The translations under genes and the position numbers were made by a program. The notes below the pieces were generated by a model. The model made no database searches, was not told the origin of the DNA, and saw only the letters and a list, made by a program, of their open reading frames with translations. Of a DNA stretch of 64,000 bases, positions 10,801 through 19,472 are shown piece by piece (the stretch's first letter is position 1; the number at the start of each line of letters is the position of its first letter). This DNA comes from Calothrix sp. C42_A2020_038. Lineage in GTDB: Bacteria; Cyanobacteriota; Cyanobacteriia; Cyanobacteriales; Nostocaceae. The stretch is from positions 1-64,000 of the forward strand of contig JACYLQ010000046.1 of NCBI GenBank assembly GCA_015272395.1, read 5' to 3'.

Positions 10801-12977
10801 TACTCGATTCTGGCGCCTCGGATACAATTGATTTTATTCCCCAAGAAGAATTTGCTGCGCTGGAAGCTTTATTGGGTGACTCAACTCCACATTTGGAAAC
10901 ACCCGTTGTTAATAATGACTCAAGATTAGATGAATTTGGCGATTTGGAAAAAATGTTGGCTGAGGCTGATAATAGTGTATCCTCACAAAGTGGTGCCAAC
11001 GCAGTTCAAATTCAACGTCCTTCTCTACGACGCACCGCGCGGTTTGAACAGTTGATGAAAGTTCCTGTCAAGCATCTTGATGATATGAGTAACTTGGTCG
11101 GGGAGTTGGTTGTTAACCGTAACACCCTTGAGCAAGATCAGGAACGTTTACGTCAGTCTCTTGATAACTTATTAATTCAAATTCATCAACTCTCTGATGT
11201 TGGCGCCAGAATGCAGGAATTATACGAACGTTCGTTATTAGAATCATCACTATTAGCGACTCGTAAACATGGTTTGAGTGGGGGTTCTAACAGTTCGTCG
11301 AATAAAGATAGTGACCGAGGTTTTTCGGAGTTGGAGATGGACAGGTTTACACCTTTCCATACATTATCGCAAGAAATGATTGAGTTGATAGTCAGGGTTC
11401 GGGAGTCAGCGAGTGATATTGATTTTGTAACGGAGGAAACCGAAAGGGTTGCAAGGCAGTTTCGGCAGGTGACGACCCAGTTGCAGGAAGGGTTAACGCG
11501 CGCGCGGATGGTTCCGTTTTCGCAAGTTACCGACCGAGTGAAACGGGGTGTGCGCGATAATGCGATTAAATGTGGTAAGCAGGTTGAGTTGGTAATCGAA
11601 GGTCAAGACACGCTGATTGATAAGATGATTTTAGAGCATTTGACCGACCCGTTAATACATATGCTGAATAATGCGATAGCCCACGGTATTGAGACACCAG
11701 ATGAAAGGGTTAGTAGGGGTAAACAACCTGTGGGGACAATCTTCATGCGCGCGTTCCATCAGGGAAACCAAACAGTAATATCTGTATCGGATGATGGTGC
11801 GGGTATTAACCATGAGAATGTGAAGCAAAAAGCGCTGAAAGTGGGGTTGATAACACCGGAGCAAGCGAAGACGATATCGCGTATGGAAATATACGAGTTA
11901 TTGTTCCAACCGAATTTTAGCACTAAGGACAAAGCCGATGATTTAGCGGGTCGTGGAGTAGGGATGGATGTTGTCCGTACTAGTATCAGTGAAATCAGGG
12001 GTACAATTAGTACTGATTCGACTATTGGTAGTGGTACAAGCTTTACGATACGTTTACCGTTGACGCTGAGTATTTGCAAAGCGTTGTGCTGTGTTTGGGA
12101 TAAAGCGCGCATCGCATTTCCAATGGATGGGGTGGAGGATACGCTGGATGTACCTGTGAAAAATATCCAAAAGAATGCTGAAGGTGAGTCATTTATATTG
12201 TGGCGTGATACGAAATTACCTTTCAAACCCCTCAAAGAACTTTTAACATTAAACCGTCAACTCAGTCGTGGTAGTGTATACGGAGGCACGCGCGACGATG
12301 ATATGGTGTCGGTTGTGGTTATACGTTCGGCATCAACACTGATAGGATTGCAAGTAGACTCTGTGTTGAGCGAACAGGAGATAGTAATTAAACAATTTGA
12401 AGGTCCGGCGCCGAAACCTCTTGGAGTAGCGGGTGCTACAGTGCTTGGGGATGGTCGAATAATGCCAATAGCGGATGTATTAGAAATTATCGATATATTC
12501 CAAGGACGTACTGCGCTCACAAGTTCTGTACCATTCTTTGAAACATCTACTAATAATATAGAATCAACAGGTGCCCTTCCTGACCCAACAGTGCTTATTG
12601 TGGATGATTCAATTACGGTACGTGAGTTGTTATCATTGTCGTTTAATAAAGCGGGGTATCGGGTGGAACAAGCGCGCGATGGTCAAGAAGCATGGGAGAA
12701 ACTCCGTTCGGGTTTACCATGCGACATTGTATTCTGTGATATTGAAATGCCACGTTGTGACGGACTGGAATTATTATCTCGTATATCCAAAGAACCAAGT
12801 TTGAGCAAGTTACCTATAGCTATGTTGACATCACGTGGCGCCGATAAACATAAACAAATGGCGATAAATTTGGGTGCCAGTGGGTATTTTACTAAACCTT
12901 ATTTGGAAGAAGCATTGCTAGAAGCGGCATCAAGGATGCTCAAGGGGGAGAAATTGGTGGGTAATAGTAATGGTTGA
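7896..12977 (+). CDS. hmpE: HmpE, CheA-type hybrid histidine kinase
   Basis: A 1693-residue CheA-like kinase. An N-terminal Hpt domain carries the phospho-His in FRAAHSIKGGAAML (His49). A very long acidic, Asp/Glu/Ser/Asn-rich linker (about 290-1030) follows. Then come the dimerisation helices (from about 1050), the ATPase domain (N box MLNNAIAHGIETP near 1256, G1 box VSDDGAGI near 1296, GRGVGMDVV near 1350), a CheW-like P5 domain (about 1390-1540) and a C-terminal receiver (from about 1565) with its Asp in VFCDIEMP. It should phosphorylate HmpB and its own receiver. It is separated from hmpD by 197 bases of repeats but belongs to the same cluster. The length is large because of the linker; I see no frameshift. 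Confidence 0.93.
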   Translation: MLPEQQQRILGYFIEEAQDHLNTIEQGLLNLQATLDDPEMINEVFRAAHSIKGGAAMLSLNSIQRTAHRLEDCFKVLKENPITVDQKLESLFLGVSDTLKALLENLSGPFGLSEEAANNLMSEAEPVFTWLNEHLEALVGEQGGTVIKVSTESESEQSGKNLDAQTYIPDADDWQQFQHQVLQKLRDMLQLFKQNATPSSRKGLEACCQYLAAIGQDLKLTNWCHLCRSAANAVTNPDNSYLMLAKVIITEIKTAQELALAGRDSEITISPQLEALIAVPNIELLELGSDFFAHQANDSNTANVEIHDINQIQAPTQQDNINTSIDGGLFDSQNQVDISHIEFKLEEHETETDITSQLDISELDLGELDINSLDDTIESLFELSEAIDLSNVVDDSELVTLDNISNNQDSINSLFELNEQIDNNQSSPIDATINDKITPFEMSSLLETDADEEASATNIILDPHGPEVGIAELTELDELFRDDAHELDDTWHGEKIPEPNINSDANHLDSTDIEVNDSELNDLLVFEDSTNFYDRSEYAHSELTVVQLFGSSLDDDEFDTTNSAEDGTPITSKTIFAPIPPQLSSHQNDISSEDVDSQAVFTTEFTNHDVPSLDDDSNSNSHSNFLDASFDDLFTSSSSSESQDEITLIEEPLQEHSTDLTVNFNLDDLFVDETAIINLSNNGEQNNNIDSIDDIFGAPILTSPEFSQPQDDFASFLTQPEQSDTTFGYEVNHDVTTALEASLFAATESHDLLETEQIITDSNDFNNFTSEPTFNLFEELTPEQISAFTSDAQQNLQQPEILELQPEFTHSYVTEDNQDSFDDFFSVDVDDDIDKAPSTSLAIEQTIDKTSIQSFDSEEIFYADELSSEELESLAAILEPVDATNEPTEELHSLFSESLNNTPQTNTPQNHEYIDNTTETARETREVADVEEKNTSPLTIPTDRGDSSLEDNQLVAPSDLDEFAYLESLLDSGASDTIDFIPQEEFAALEALLGDSTPHLETPVVNNDSRLDEFGDLEKMLAEADNSVSSQSGANAVQIQRPSLRRTARFEQLMKVPVKHLDDMSNLVGELVVNRNTLEQDQERLRQSLDNLLIQIHQLSDVGARMQELYERSLLESSLLATRKHGLSGGSNSSSNKDSDRGFSELEMDRFTPFHTLSQEMIELIVRVRESASDIDFVTEETERVARQFRQVTTQLQEGLTRARMVPFSQVTDRVKRGVRDNAIKCGKQVELVIEGQDTLIDKMILEHLTDPLIHMLNNAIAHGIETPDERVSRGKQPVGTIFMRAFHQGNQTVISVSDDGAGINHENVKQKALKVGLITPEQAKTISRMEIYELLFQPNFSTKDKADDLAGRGVGMDVVRTSISEIRGTISTDSTIGSGTSFTIRLPLTLSICKALCCVWDKARIAFPMDGVEDTLDVPVKNIQKNAEGESFILWRDTKLPFKPLKELLTLNRQLSRGSVYGGTRDDDMVSVVVIRSASTLIGLQVDSVLSEQEIVIKQFEGPAPKPLGVAGATVLGDGRIMPIADVLEIIDIFQGRTALTSSVPFFETSTNNIESTGALPDPTVLIVDDSITVRELLSLSFNKAGYRVEQARDGQEAWEKLRSGLPCDIVFCDIEMPRCDGLELLSRISKEPSLSKLPIAMLTSRGADKHKQMAINLGASGYFTKPYLEEALLEAASRMLKGEKLVGNSNG

Positions 12978-13090
12978 TACTTTTGACTATCCTTATATAT
13001 GTGGGAGTCGGCGCCGTTCTTCAGTCCCCATAATAGATAAGTCATGTTTATTGGTATAAACTGCAATCAGGCGCCACTATACATATACTC

Positions 13091-13546
13091 TTAATATTTA
13101 CTGCCATCTTTATGCAAAAAAATCCAACCGTTCTCACCAGCAGACGCGACTAAATCATCATCAGAATAATGTACTTCATCATCAGGAGTTCTATCACCAA
13201 CTTCTAAGTAAACAGCTACTTGATTTGATTTATTGATTAAGTGGTGTCCATTTGCCTCACCTGCGGGGAAACCTGCCATCATTCCACGTGTTAATATTTG
13301 TTCTCCAGCATCAGTTATCAATGTAATTTCACCTTCAATTACATATATAAATTCATCCTGCTTACTATGCCAATGCCGAAGTGACGAACAACTCTGGGAT
13401 GAAAGCTGGACTAAATTAACACCAAAGTTTTTGATTCCTGCTGCTTTTCCTAGAGCTTGTTTGATGCGTCCAGCTACTCGCGGTTGAAATTGTTCGGGAT
13501 AATTTGAAGTGGTTCTTTGAGGAACATTTTTAGGGTTAATTATCAT
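13091..13546 (-). CDS. Cupin-domain protein
   Basis: A 151-residue single-cupin protein. The metal-binding motif 1 appears as HWHSKQDEFIYVIEG (about residues 58-72) and motif 2 follows around GFPAGEANGHHLINKS, giving a plausible His/Glu metal site. The C-terminal segment YLEVGDRTPDDEVHYSDDDL is typical of a family of small cupins annotated only as hypothetical or as quercetinase/mannose-6-phosphate isomerase-like. The substrate is not inferable. It is convergent with hmpE and separated from the divergent prolyl oligopeptidase gene by about 360 bases, so it is probably monocistronic. Confidence 0.8.
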   Translation of the reverse strand: MIINPKNVPQRTTSNYPEQFQPRVAGRIKQALGKAAGIKNFGVNLVQLSSQSCSSLRHWHSKQDEFIYVIEGEITLITDAGEQILTRGMMAGFPAGEANGHHLINKSNQVAVYLEVGDRTPDDEVHYSDDDLVASAGENGWIFLHKDGSKY

Positions 13547-13908
13547 ATTCCTTATGATATGCGTACTACATCATTTCTAAAAATATACGATAGTTGAGGG
13601 GTGACATAAAAGCTAAAAAGTTTACTGGCACCTCTAATAACTTTATTCGTTGGAGAGAAATTGTGCGGCGTTAGGGTGGCATTGAGCGAGTATGCACAAG
13701 TTAACTAGATACTCAAGCTATTCAGGTGTTGACTGGCGCCCTAAAACTTCGTTGTGATGAGGATGGTGCCCGAACCGTGCAATTACATCCCAATGTCTAC
13801 GTGCTTGCTGTGCTGAAAACTCTAAAATCTTTGCTTCAACTCGACAAATGTAACAAAGTTGCTATAATTTTAGGCTCTTACTCTCTAATTATGCTGTTTT
13901 GTTGAGAA
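13547..13908. other. Intergenic region, no clear gene
   Basis: This gap lies between the divergent cupin and prolyl oligopeptidase genes. A short frame on the plus strand (about 13710-13906) reads as plausible protein without a start or recognisable family and may be debris. One GGCGCC site is present. No strong promoter or terminator is evident by eye. Confidence 0.4.
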
Positions 13909-16431
13909 ATGAATAAGTTAATAATACTGTTGCAAAGGTTTATAGTCCCTTTTTTAACAACGATTATTGTTTGTAAGTATTTACTTGCCCCAACCATTGC
14001 CCTTGCTCGTACTACTTTTTATCTCCATAATACTGAGTACTCATTTACACAAAAAAATGATATTGGTCTAAAGGACTTTCCACAAGGTAATCAAAAATCT
14101 GTCTTGGAAAGTTGGGTGTTCCCACTTATTCCCTCAATGGAGGAAACCTCCGCACGGGACTGGCTTCAGAAAGCGACACTCCTTCAGAGTTCGCCAGTTT
14201 TTTGGCGCTCCCACCACTCTCCTCAACGGGGGGAACCCCCGCATGAAGATGACTCCGGAAGTCAATACCGCCAACTGGACTCATTGCCCATTTTCCGCAA
14301 AATTCAAAAGTCAACATTGGATTTAGGTCAGTACTATGTAAAAGTACCATTTAGGCGCCGACGTATGTTTAACAAACAAGGTTTAACTTACCCAGTTAGT
14401 CGTAAAGTAAACCAAGTAGATAACTATCACGGAACTCAAGTTGCTGACCCATATCGTTGGTTGGAAGACCCTGACTCAGAAGAAACTGCTGCTTGGGTCA
14501 AAGCCCAAAATCAATTGACTTTTGGCTATTTGAACAAGATACCCAACAAAGAACAAATTAAGCAGCGTCTGACTAAGCTGTGGGATTATGAAAAATACGG
14601 TATTCCGTTTAAGCAGGGAAACAGGTATTTTTATTCCAAGAATGATGGACTGCAAAACCAAAGTGTTCTCTATACTCTTAAAACTTTTGAGGATGAACCA
14701 AGAGTACTACTTGACCCAAATAAGCTTTCTGCGGATGGAACCGTTGCCCTTTCTGGGTTATCGATTAGCGATGATGGTAAGTTTTTAGCGTATGGTCTTT
14801 CTACTTCGGGTTCTGACTGGCAAGAGTGGAAAGTTCGTAATATTGAAACTGGTCAAGATGAGCCAGACCATCTTAAATGGATTAAATTTTCCGGTGCCTC
14901 ATGGACAAATGATAATAAAGGCTTCTTCTATAGTCGTTACGATGAGCCAAATCAAAAAACTAAACTTGAAGATGTTAATTACTATCAAAAACTTTACTAT
15001 CACAAATTAGGTACACCACAATCAGAAGATATTTTAATTTACAATCGCCCTGACCAAAAAGAATGGGGTTTTAGTGGTAATGTTACTCAAGATGGGCGTT
15101 TTTTAGTTATCTCTGTATGGTTGGGAACAGATTCACGCAATTTAGTCTTTTATAAAGACTTGACGCAACCTGATGCCGATGTTGTTGAACTGATTAATAA
15201 ATTTGAGTCAGATTTTAGTTTAATAGACAATGATGGTAGCGTTCTCTATTTTCGTACCGATTTAGAGGCACCGCGCGGGCGAGTCATTGCAATTGATACC
15301 AAAAACCCTACAAGAACAAATTGGCGCGAAGTTATTCCCCAAGCATCCGAAAAACTCGATAGTGTCAATATCGTCAATAATTTATTTATCGCTGATTATC
15401 TCAAAGACGCGCGTAGTCAAATCAAAATCTTCGACATCAATGGTAAATTTGTTCGTGATGTTCAATTACCAGGTATTGGGTCTGTAGGAGGTTTTGCTGG
15501 AAAACGCACCGATACCGAAACTTTTTATAGCTTCACAAGTTTTACGGCACCAGGTACTATTTACCGTTACGACATGATAACGGGTAAAAGCAGTGTTTTT
15601 AAACAGCCTAAAGTTGATTTTAACCCCGATAACTACGAAACTAAACAGGTTTTCTACACAAGTAAAGATGGTACTAAAATACCAATGTTTATTACCCATA
15701 AGAAGGGTATTAAGCTAGATGGAAATAACCCCACATATTTATATGCATACGGTGGGTTTAATGTGTCGCTAACACCAGCTTTTTCTGTAAGTGCTTTAGT
15801 TTGGATGGAAATGGGTGGAGTTTACGCAATGCCGAACTTACGTGGAGGTGGTGAGTATGGCGAAGAGTGGCACAAAGCTGGAATGAAACAGAATAAGCAA
15901 AATGTATTCGATGATTTTATTGCAGCCGCAGAGTGGTTAATTACAAATAAGTACACAAAGTCTGCTAAATTAGCAATTGGTGGTGGTAGTAACGGTGGAC
16001 TTTTGGTTGGTGCTTGCATGACGCAGCGTCCAGATTTATTTGGCGCCGCCTTACCTGCTGTGGGTGTAATGGATATGTTGCGCTTCCATAAGTTTACAAT
16101 TGGTTGGGCATGGACTGCGGAATATGGGTCGCCAGATAACCCTGAAGATTTCAAGACATTGTATGCATATTCACCATTGCATAATCTCAAACCAGGCACA
16201 GCGTATCCCGCGACACTAATTACTACAGCAGACCATGATGATAGAGTTGTACCAGCACACAGTTTCAAATTTGCAGCCGCACTTCAAGCCGCACATCAAG
16301 GAGAGGCGCCTGTATTAATTAGAATTGAAACAAAAGCCGGACATGGTGCAGGTAAACCAACAACCAAAATAATTGAAGAAGCCGCGGATAAATGGGCATT
16401 TCTAACGCGCGTTTTGGAAATGAAGATGTAG
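13909..16431 (+). CDS. Prolyl oligopeptidase (S9A family), secreted form
   Basis: An 840-residue serine peptidase that cleaves peptides after proline. The family homology starts near residue 160 (YPVSRKVNQVDNYHGTQVADPYRWLEDP), runs through the beta-propeller and ends with the alpha/beta-hydrolase domain. The catalytic residues are visible: Ser in GGGSNGGLL (about 694), Asp in ADHDDRVVP (about 778) and His in AGHGAGKP (about 812). The ATG at 13909 adds a hydrophobic signal-peptide-like segment (residues 1-33), suggesting export. Between signal and catalytic part, residues about 75-130 are low-similarity sequence that coincides with an inserted hairpin-rich repeat read in frame. An alternative start is the ATG at 14365, which would give a cytoplasmic enzyme. 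Confidence 0.88.
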   Translation: MNKLIILLQRFIVPFLTTIIVCKYLLAPTIALARTTFYLHNTEYSFTQKNDIGLKDFPQGNQKSVLESWVFPLIPSMEETSARDWLQKATLLQSSPVFWRSHHSPQRGEPPHEDDSGSQYRQLDSLPIFRKIQKSTLDLGQYYVKVPFRRRRMFNKQGLTYPVSRKVNQVDNYHGTQVADPYRWLEDPDSEETAAWVKAQNQLTFGYLNKIPNKEQIKQRLTKLWDYEKYGIPFKQGNRYFYSKNDGLQNQSVLYTLKTFEDEPRVLLDPNKLSADGTVALSGLSISDDGKFLAYGLSTSGSDWQEWKVRNIETGQDEPDHLKWIKFSGASWTNDNKGFFYSRYDEPNQKTKLEDVNYYQKLYYHKLGTPQSEDILIYNRPDQKEWGFSGNVTQDGRFLVISVWLGTDSRNLVFYKDLTQPDADVVELINKFESDFSLIDNDGSVLYFRTDLEAPRGRVIAIDTKNPTRTNWREVIPQASEKLDSVNIVNNLFIADYLKDARSQIKIFDINGKFVRDVQLPGIGSVGGFAGKRTDTETFYSFTSFTAPGTIYRYDMITGKSSVFKQPKVDFNPDNYETKQVFYTSKDGTKIPMFITHKKGIKLDGNNPTYLYAYGGFNVSLTPAFSVSALVWMEMGGVYAMPNLRGGGEYGEEWHKAGMKQNKQNVFDDFIAAAEWLITNKYTKSAKLAIGGGSNGGLLVGACMTQRPDLFGAALPAVGVMDMLRFHKFTIGWAWTAEYGSPDNPEDFKTLYAYSPLHNLKPGTAYPATLITTADHDDRVVPAHSFKFAAALQAAHQGEAPVLIRIETKAGHGAGKPTTKIIEEAADKWAFLTRVLEMKM
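14134..14275 (+). repeat. Hairpin-rich interspersed repeat inside a coding region
   Basis: The segment contains GGAGGAAACCTCCGCACGGG, a GGCTTCAGAAAGCGACACTC stretch and GGGGGGAACCCCCGCATG, i.e. two related small hairpins flanking a third. This style of GC-rich, stop-free repeat is typical of intergenic cyanobacterial repeats but here sits in frame between the signal peptide and the catalytic part of the prolyl oligopeptidase. Confidence 0.55.
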
Positions 16432-16461
16432 GGGAGGTAAAAAGCGGTGAGTCCAACTGTA

Positions 16462-16486
16462 CAGCAGGGTTTCCCACGCCCTGCTG
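16462..16486 (+). terminator. Hairpin downstream of prolyl oligopeptidase
   Basis: CAGCAGGG (16462-16469) and CCCTGCTG (16479-16486) form an 8-bp perfect stem with a 9-base loop shortly after the stop codon. There is no T-tract, so termination is only suggested by position. Confidence 0.4.
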
Positions 16487-16577
16487 ACTGCATTATTACA
16501 GTTCAAGATAGTTGGTTCTCTGACATGCGAAGCAGAAGGCGCCTATAATAATATCACAGAGTTGGCAAGGTGGATAT

Positions 16578-17183
16578 ATGACCGTACAACTTCCAGTTAC
16601 AACAGAAATTAGCCCAATAGTGATACAATTTCATCCAATTGTGTCACTGACAGATGACCAATTTTATGATTTTTGTCAGCTTAATAAAAATTACCATATT
16701 GAGCGCAGCGCAACTGGAGAAGTTATATTTATGTCTCCTACGGGTTCAGAAACCGACCAACGTAATTTTGATTTAATTGTGCAATTGGGTATATGGGTAA
16801 AACAAGATGGTACTGGGGTGGGGTTTGGTTCAAGTGGTGGGTTTAAATTACCATCAGGTGCGGTGCGTTCTCCAGATGCAGCATGGGTAAAAAAGACACG
16901 TTGGGAAGCTATTCCTGTAGCAAAACGTAAAAAGTTTGCTCCTATCTGTCCGGAATTTGTAATTGAATTACGTTCGGAATCAGATGTTTTACAGACTTTA
17001 AAAGATAAGATGGAAGAGTATATAACAAATGGTGCTTTATTAGGCTGGTTAATTGATAGAGTTAATCGTAAAGTTTATATTTATCGTCCTAATACTGCGG
17101 TGAAAGAGTTAAATAATCCTACTACACTAAGTGGGGAAGATGTATTACCTGGGTTTGTGTTGGAGTTGAGTTCGGTTTGGTAA
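16578..17183 (+). CDS. Uma2 family (DUF820) putative endonuclease
   Basis: A 201-residue protein of the Uma2/DUF820 family, which is greatly expanded in cyanobacteria and has a PD-(D/E)XK restriction-like fold. Typical segments are GEVIFMSPTGSETDQRN, the SPDAAWVKKTRWEA core, FVIELRSESD (with the catalytic Glu) and KMEEYITNGALLGWLIDRVNRKVYIYRP. The start is supported by AAGGTGG 7 bases upstream and a TATAAT box about 30 bases further up. The biological role of these proteins is not established. It stands alone, and the next gene is nearly 500 bases away. Confidence 0.9.
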   Translation: MTVQLPVTTEISPIVIQFHPIVSLTDDQFYDFCQLNKNYHIERSATGEVIFMSPTGSETDQRNFDLIVQLGIWVKQDGTGVGFGSSGGFKLPSGAVRSPDAAWVKKTRWEAIPVAKRKKFAPICPEFVIELRSESDVLQTLKDKMEEYITNGALLGWLIDRVNRKVYIYRPNTAVKELNNPTTLSGEDVLPGFVLELSSVW

Positions 17184-17669
17184 GGAACCTCTCCTTGTGG
17201 GATGCACATTAATACCGATACAACGTCTGCACCATAATGCCCGTACCTTGCGAATGGTGGGTGTGACGGGTTAGAGAATTAGGTTTACCGTACCAAGATT
17301 ATTTGTATTAACAACACTCATAAAAACAAGTTCAGTTTTTATTAATATAAAAGTGATATAAGCTTTATTTGCAAGCATTTCAACCTTTATTACTATAAGG
17401 ACATAACGAAATAATATACCGAACTAATTAATCGATGAAGCAAATAATTTTTATCAAAAATGTGGTTTTACTCCTTCACCTGTGGCGCCTATGACATGAA
17501 TGCTTACGACACAAGATACAATCCTAGCTCTTAATATTGTTCAAAACTTTTACTCATATTTTTCAACTCTGGTGCATAAACTGACTTCACCAAACATATC
17601 TAGGTTTAGAGAGCGACGTAAGGTTAGAAAACTTACACCTCTGTAAACAAAGATTAGGTGATAATTACT
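17184..17669. other. Intergenic region and leader of the small secreted protein
   Basis: AT-rich, 486 bases, with one GGCGCC near 17485. I find no open frame with family resemblance and no strong hairpin. It probably contains the promoter of the downstream secreted-protein gene. Confidence 0.4.
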
Positions 17670-18101
17670 ATGAAAAAGTTAGCTATTTTCGGTTCTGCCA
17701 TCGCGTTAACACTATTAGGTAACGTGGCTACATATGCAGTTGGAACTCAGCCTGCCGCACAGCAAAATACTAACATTTCCACTAAAGTTGCTAACCCAGG
17801 AATGCTTATTGCACAAGCTAGTAGCATGACTGGTGTGTGGAACTGCGATGACGGGGGAGTTTACTTTATTCGTCAAGTTGGAAACCAAATATGGTGGTAT
17901 GGTCAAAGTAGCGATGGTGGACAAACTTGGTCGAATGTATTTCAAGGAACAATAACAGGCAGCAGAATAGTTGGTAGTTGGGCGGATGTTCCTAAAGGCA
18001 GTATAAGAGGTTACGGTGAGATGACGCTGAGAATTTCAGGCGGTCGCATTCAAAAAATTTCTGGTGGAGAGAATTTTGGCGGTAGTGTCTGGCGCCGTTA
18101 A
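17670..18101 (+). CDS. Small secreted hypothetical protein
   Basis: Starting at the ATG at 17670 (the open frame begins 4 codons earlier at a GTG) the product has 143 residues. It opens with a clear signal peptide, MKKLAIFGSAIALTLLGNVA, with cleavage likely after TYA or a little later. The mature part, from about residue 50, is a Gly/Trp-rich beta domain (TGVWNCDDGGVYFIRQVGNQIWWYG and similar), resembling small lipocalin-like periplasmic domains of cyanobacteria and planctomycetes that have no known function. Two Trp-Trp pairs and repeated G-x-W turns suggest a small barrel. Likely periplasmic or extracellular and monocistronic. Confidence 0.75.
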   Translation: MKKLAIFGSAIALTLLGNVATYAVGTQPAAQQNTNISTKVANPGMLIAQASSMTGVWNCDDGGVYFIRQVGNQIWWYGQSSDGGQTWSNVFQGTITGSRIVGSWADVPKGSIRGYGEMTLRISGGRIQKISGGENFGGSVWRR

Positions 18102-18174
18102 TTCAATTGACTAGAAGCTAATATAAGTTTGGCTTATATTAGTGACCTATTTTAATAACTGCTATCTCAGAATT

Positions 18175-18192
18175 TGTGAACCACGGTTCACA
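18175..18192. repeat. Palindromic repeat TGTGAACC-ACGGTTCACA, copy 1
   Basis: An 18-base near-palindrome lying downstream of the ParB-like gene. A 28-base stretch around it (AGAATTTGTGAAC...CACATTTT) is repeated with one mismatch at 18992 inside that gene. Confidence 0.8.
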
Positions 18193-18204
18193 TTTTGTAG
18201 GGGA

Positions 18205-18244
18205 GGCAATAACGCAGCGTGGATAATCCTCCTGCGTTATTGCC
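18205..18244. terminator. Perfect 13-bp stem between convergent genes
   Basis: GGCAATAACGCAG (18205-18217) and CTGCGTTATTGCC (18232-18244) pair perfectly around a 14-base loop. It lies between the secreted-protein gene and the oppositely directed ParB-like gene, where a bidirectional terminator would be expected. It lacks flanking T-tracts, so it may instead be a dispersed palindromic repeat. Confidence 0.5.
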
Positions 18245-18315
18245 GTTGCGTGAAAGCTACTACAGTTAATCAAGTAAAAATAAAATAATCAAAGGAAGCG
18301 AATTGAGGATTGAAT

Positions 18316-19362
18316 TCAAAGAGTTGCTGGTTGTCTGAGAATTTCAAAAGTTTCACCGTTAATAGTCATTGAGTCGGCACCACTACTGCTGGCTACTGCT
18401 TCAGTTAATATTCTAGTTGCCCATTCGGTGAGGTTGACTCCGGATGATTTGGCGATGTCTTGCATTTCTCGCTGCAAGTAAGCGGGAATATATAAGGTTA
18501 GCGCTACTGTTTCTAAAGAAGGTATTCGTTCTAACTTTATCTCTGGTTCACTCAGACGGTAAGTCCAGTATTCACAGCTTGAACCGCGCGTTTCACCATC
18601 TTTTTCCAGAAAGCTTAATTTTCCTAACTGGTCGCAGTAAAAGTTTTCTTTTTCTTCTGGTAATTCTGAACCACAATGTAAACAGTTCCAACAACTTTGT
18701 GTTGCTTCACATGGTTCACATGATGTGTGTGAAACTAAACTTGTTTCGAGATTGATTTTTGGCTTCGATGAAGAGTACTCACTTTGCTGTTTTCTCGCTT
18801 TCTTGCCTTTATGAGGTTTGGAAAAGTCCTTGTTGTTCTGCTTTTGGTATGCTCTGACTACTTGAGTGATGTGAGTCGCTGTTATTTTACTGTTAGGCGC
18901 TGTAGAAACTACTTGTTCCCAAACTTTCTGCTGTTCTGATGGAGTTAACACAGTTAGTGGACGTGCTTGACGTTCGTTAGCAGGAAGAATTTGTGAACTA
19001 CGGTTCACATTTTCATAAACCGCCGCAGCATCTATCAGATAGTAAGCAGAACGTCGGGACATTTCCCAACGGTTCATGCAATACTCCTCGAAAGAATTGT
19101 AGTTCTGCCGATACAGTCGCTTATCCCGTAGAATACGCAATGCTTGCCCTATTTCCCAAAATGCTCGTAAACCACGCTGAACTGTCGCTTCCAAACTATC
19201 TAACTCCAAAGCCTCAGCTTCGCTTAGTTCGGTCTCTGGGTTATTAATATTGGTAATATGGTTTGCATTACTACTTGGAGTTGAGGCTACTGCTACTTCT
19301 TGCTCACTGCCACTTTCATATTGAAAAGTTGCACCTTTAGCAGTAAAGTCTATATGTTCCAT
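18316..19362 (-). CDS. ParB-like/phage-type DNA-binding hypothetical protein
   Basis: A 348-residue protein of a type common on cyanobacterial plasmids and prophage-like regions. Residues about 50-125 form a helical, HTH-like domain (VQRGLRAFWEIGQALRILRD ... SFEEYCMNRWEMSRRSAYYLIDA). A hinge, ENVNRSSQILPANERQARPLTVL, leads to a ParB/KorB-like helical segment. Residues 170-215 are a basic, Lys/Ser-rich linker. A Cys cluster (CEPC, CWNCLHC, about 220-240) suggests a zinc site. The end resembles a ribbon-helix-helix arm (LTLYIPAYLQREMQDIAKSSGVNLTEWATRIL). It probably binds DNA; the target is unknown. The hinge is encoded by a palindromic repeat that also occurs just downstream of the gene. Divergent from the XRE gene at 19709. 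Confidence 0.7.
   Translation of the reverse strand: MEHIDFTAKGATFQYESGSEQEVAVASTPSSNANHITNINNPETELSEAEALELDSLEATVQRGLRAFWEIGQALRILRDKRLYRQNYNSFEEYCMNRWEMSRRSAYYLIDAAAVYENVNRSSQILPANERQARPLTVLTPSEQQKVWEQVVSTAPNSKITATHITQVVRAYQKQNNKDFSKPHKGKKARKQQSEYSSSKPKINLETSLVSHTSCEPCEATQSCWNCLHCGSELPEEKENFYCDQLGKLSFLEKDGETRGSSCEYWTYRLSEPEIKLERIPSLETVALTLYIPAYLQREMQDIAKSSGVNLTEWATRILTEAVASSSGADSMTINGETFEILRQPATL
18992..19009. repeat. Palindromic repeat, copy 2, inside the ParB-like gene
   Basis: TGTGAACTACGGTTCACA lies within the coding region at the hinge between the two N-terminal domains. It matches the downstream copy at 18175 over 28 bases with one mismatch. Confidence 0.8.
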
Positions 19363-19472
19363 CGATATCCTGATCTCCGGGTTAACGACTGTACATTATT
19401 TATCCATGAAAAATCCACGGCACCAGCGCTTGCTTTTACCGTTTTGTTAGTACTGTATACATTTTTGATTAT

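Noticed and set aside
11759-12235. 158-codon antisense frame within hmpE
   Set aside because: Shadow of the conserved ATPase/CheW region.
15822-16268. 148-codon antisense frame within the prolyl oligopeptidase
   Set aside because: It overlaps the catalytic domain on the opposite strand and shows no family features.
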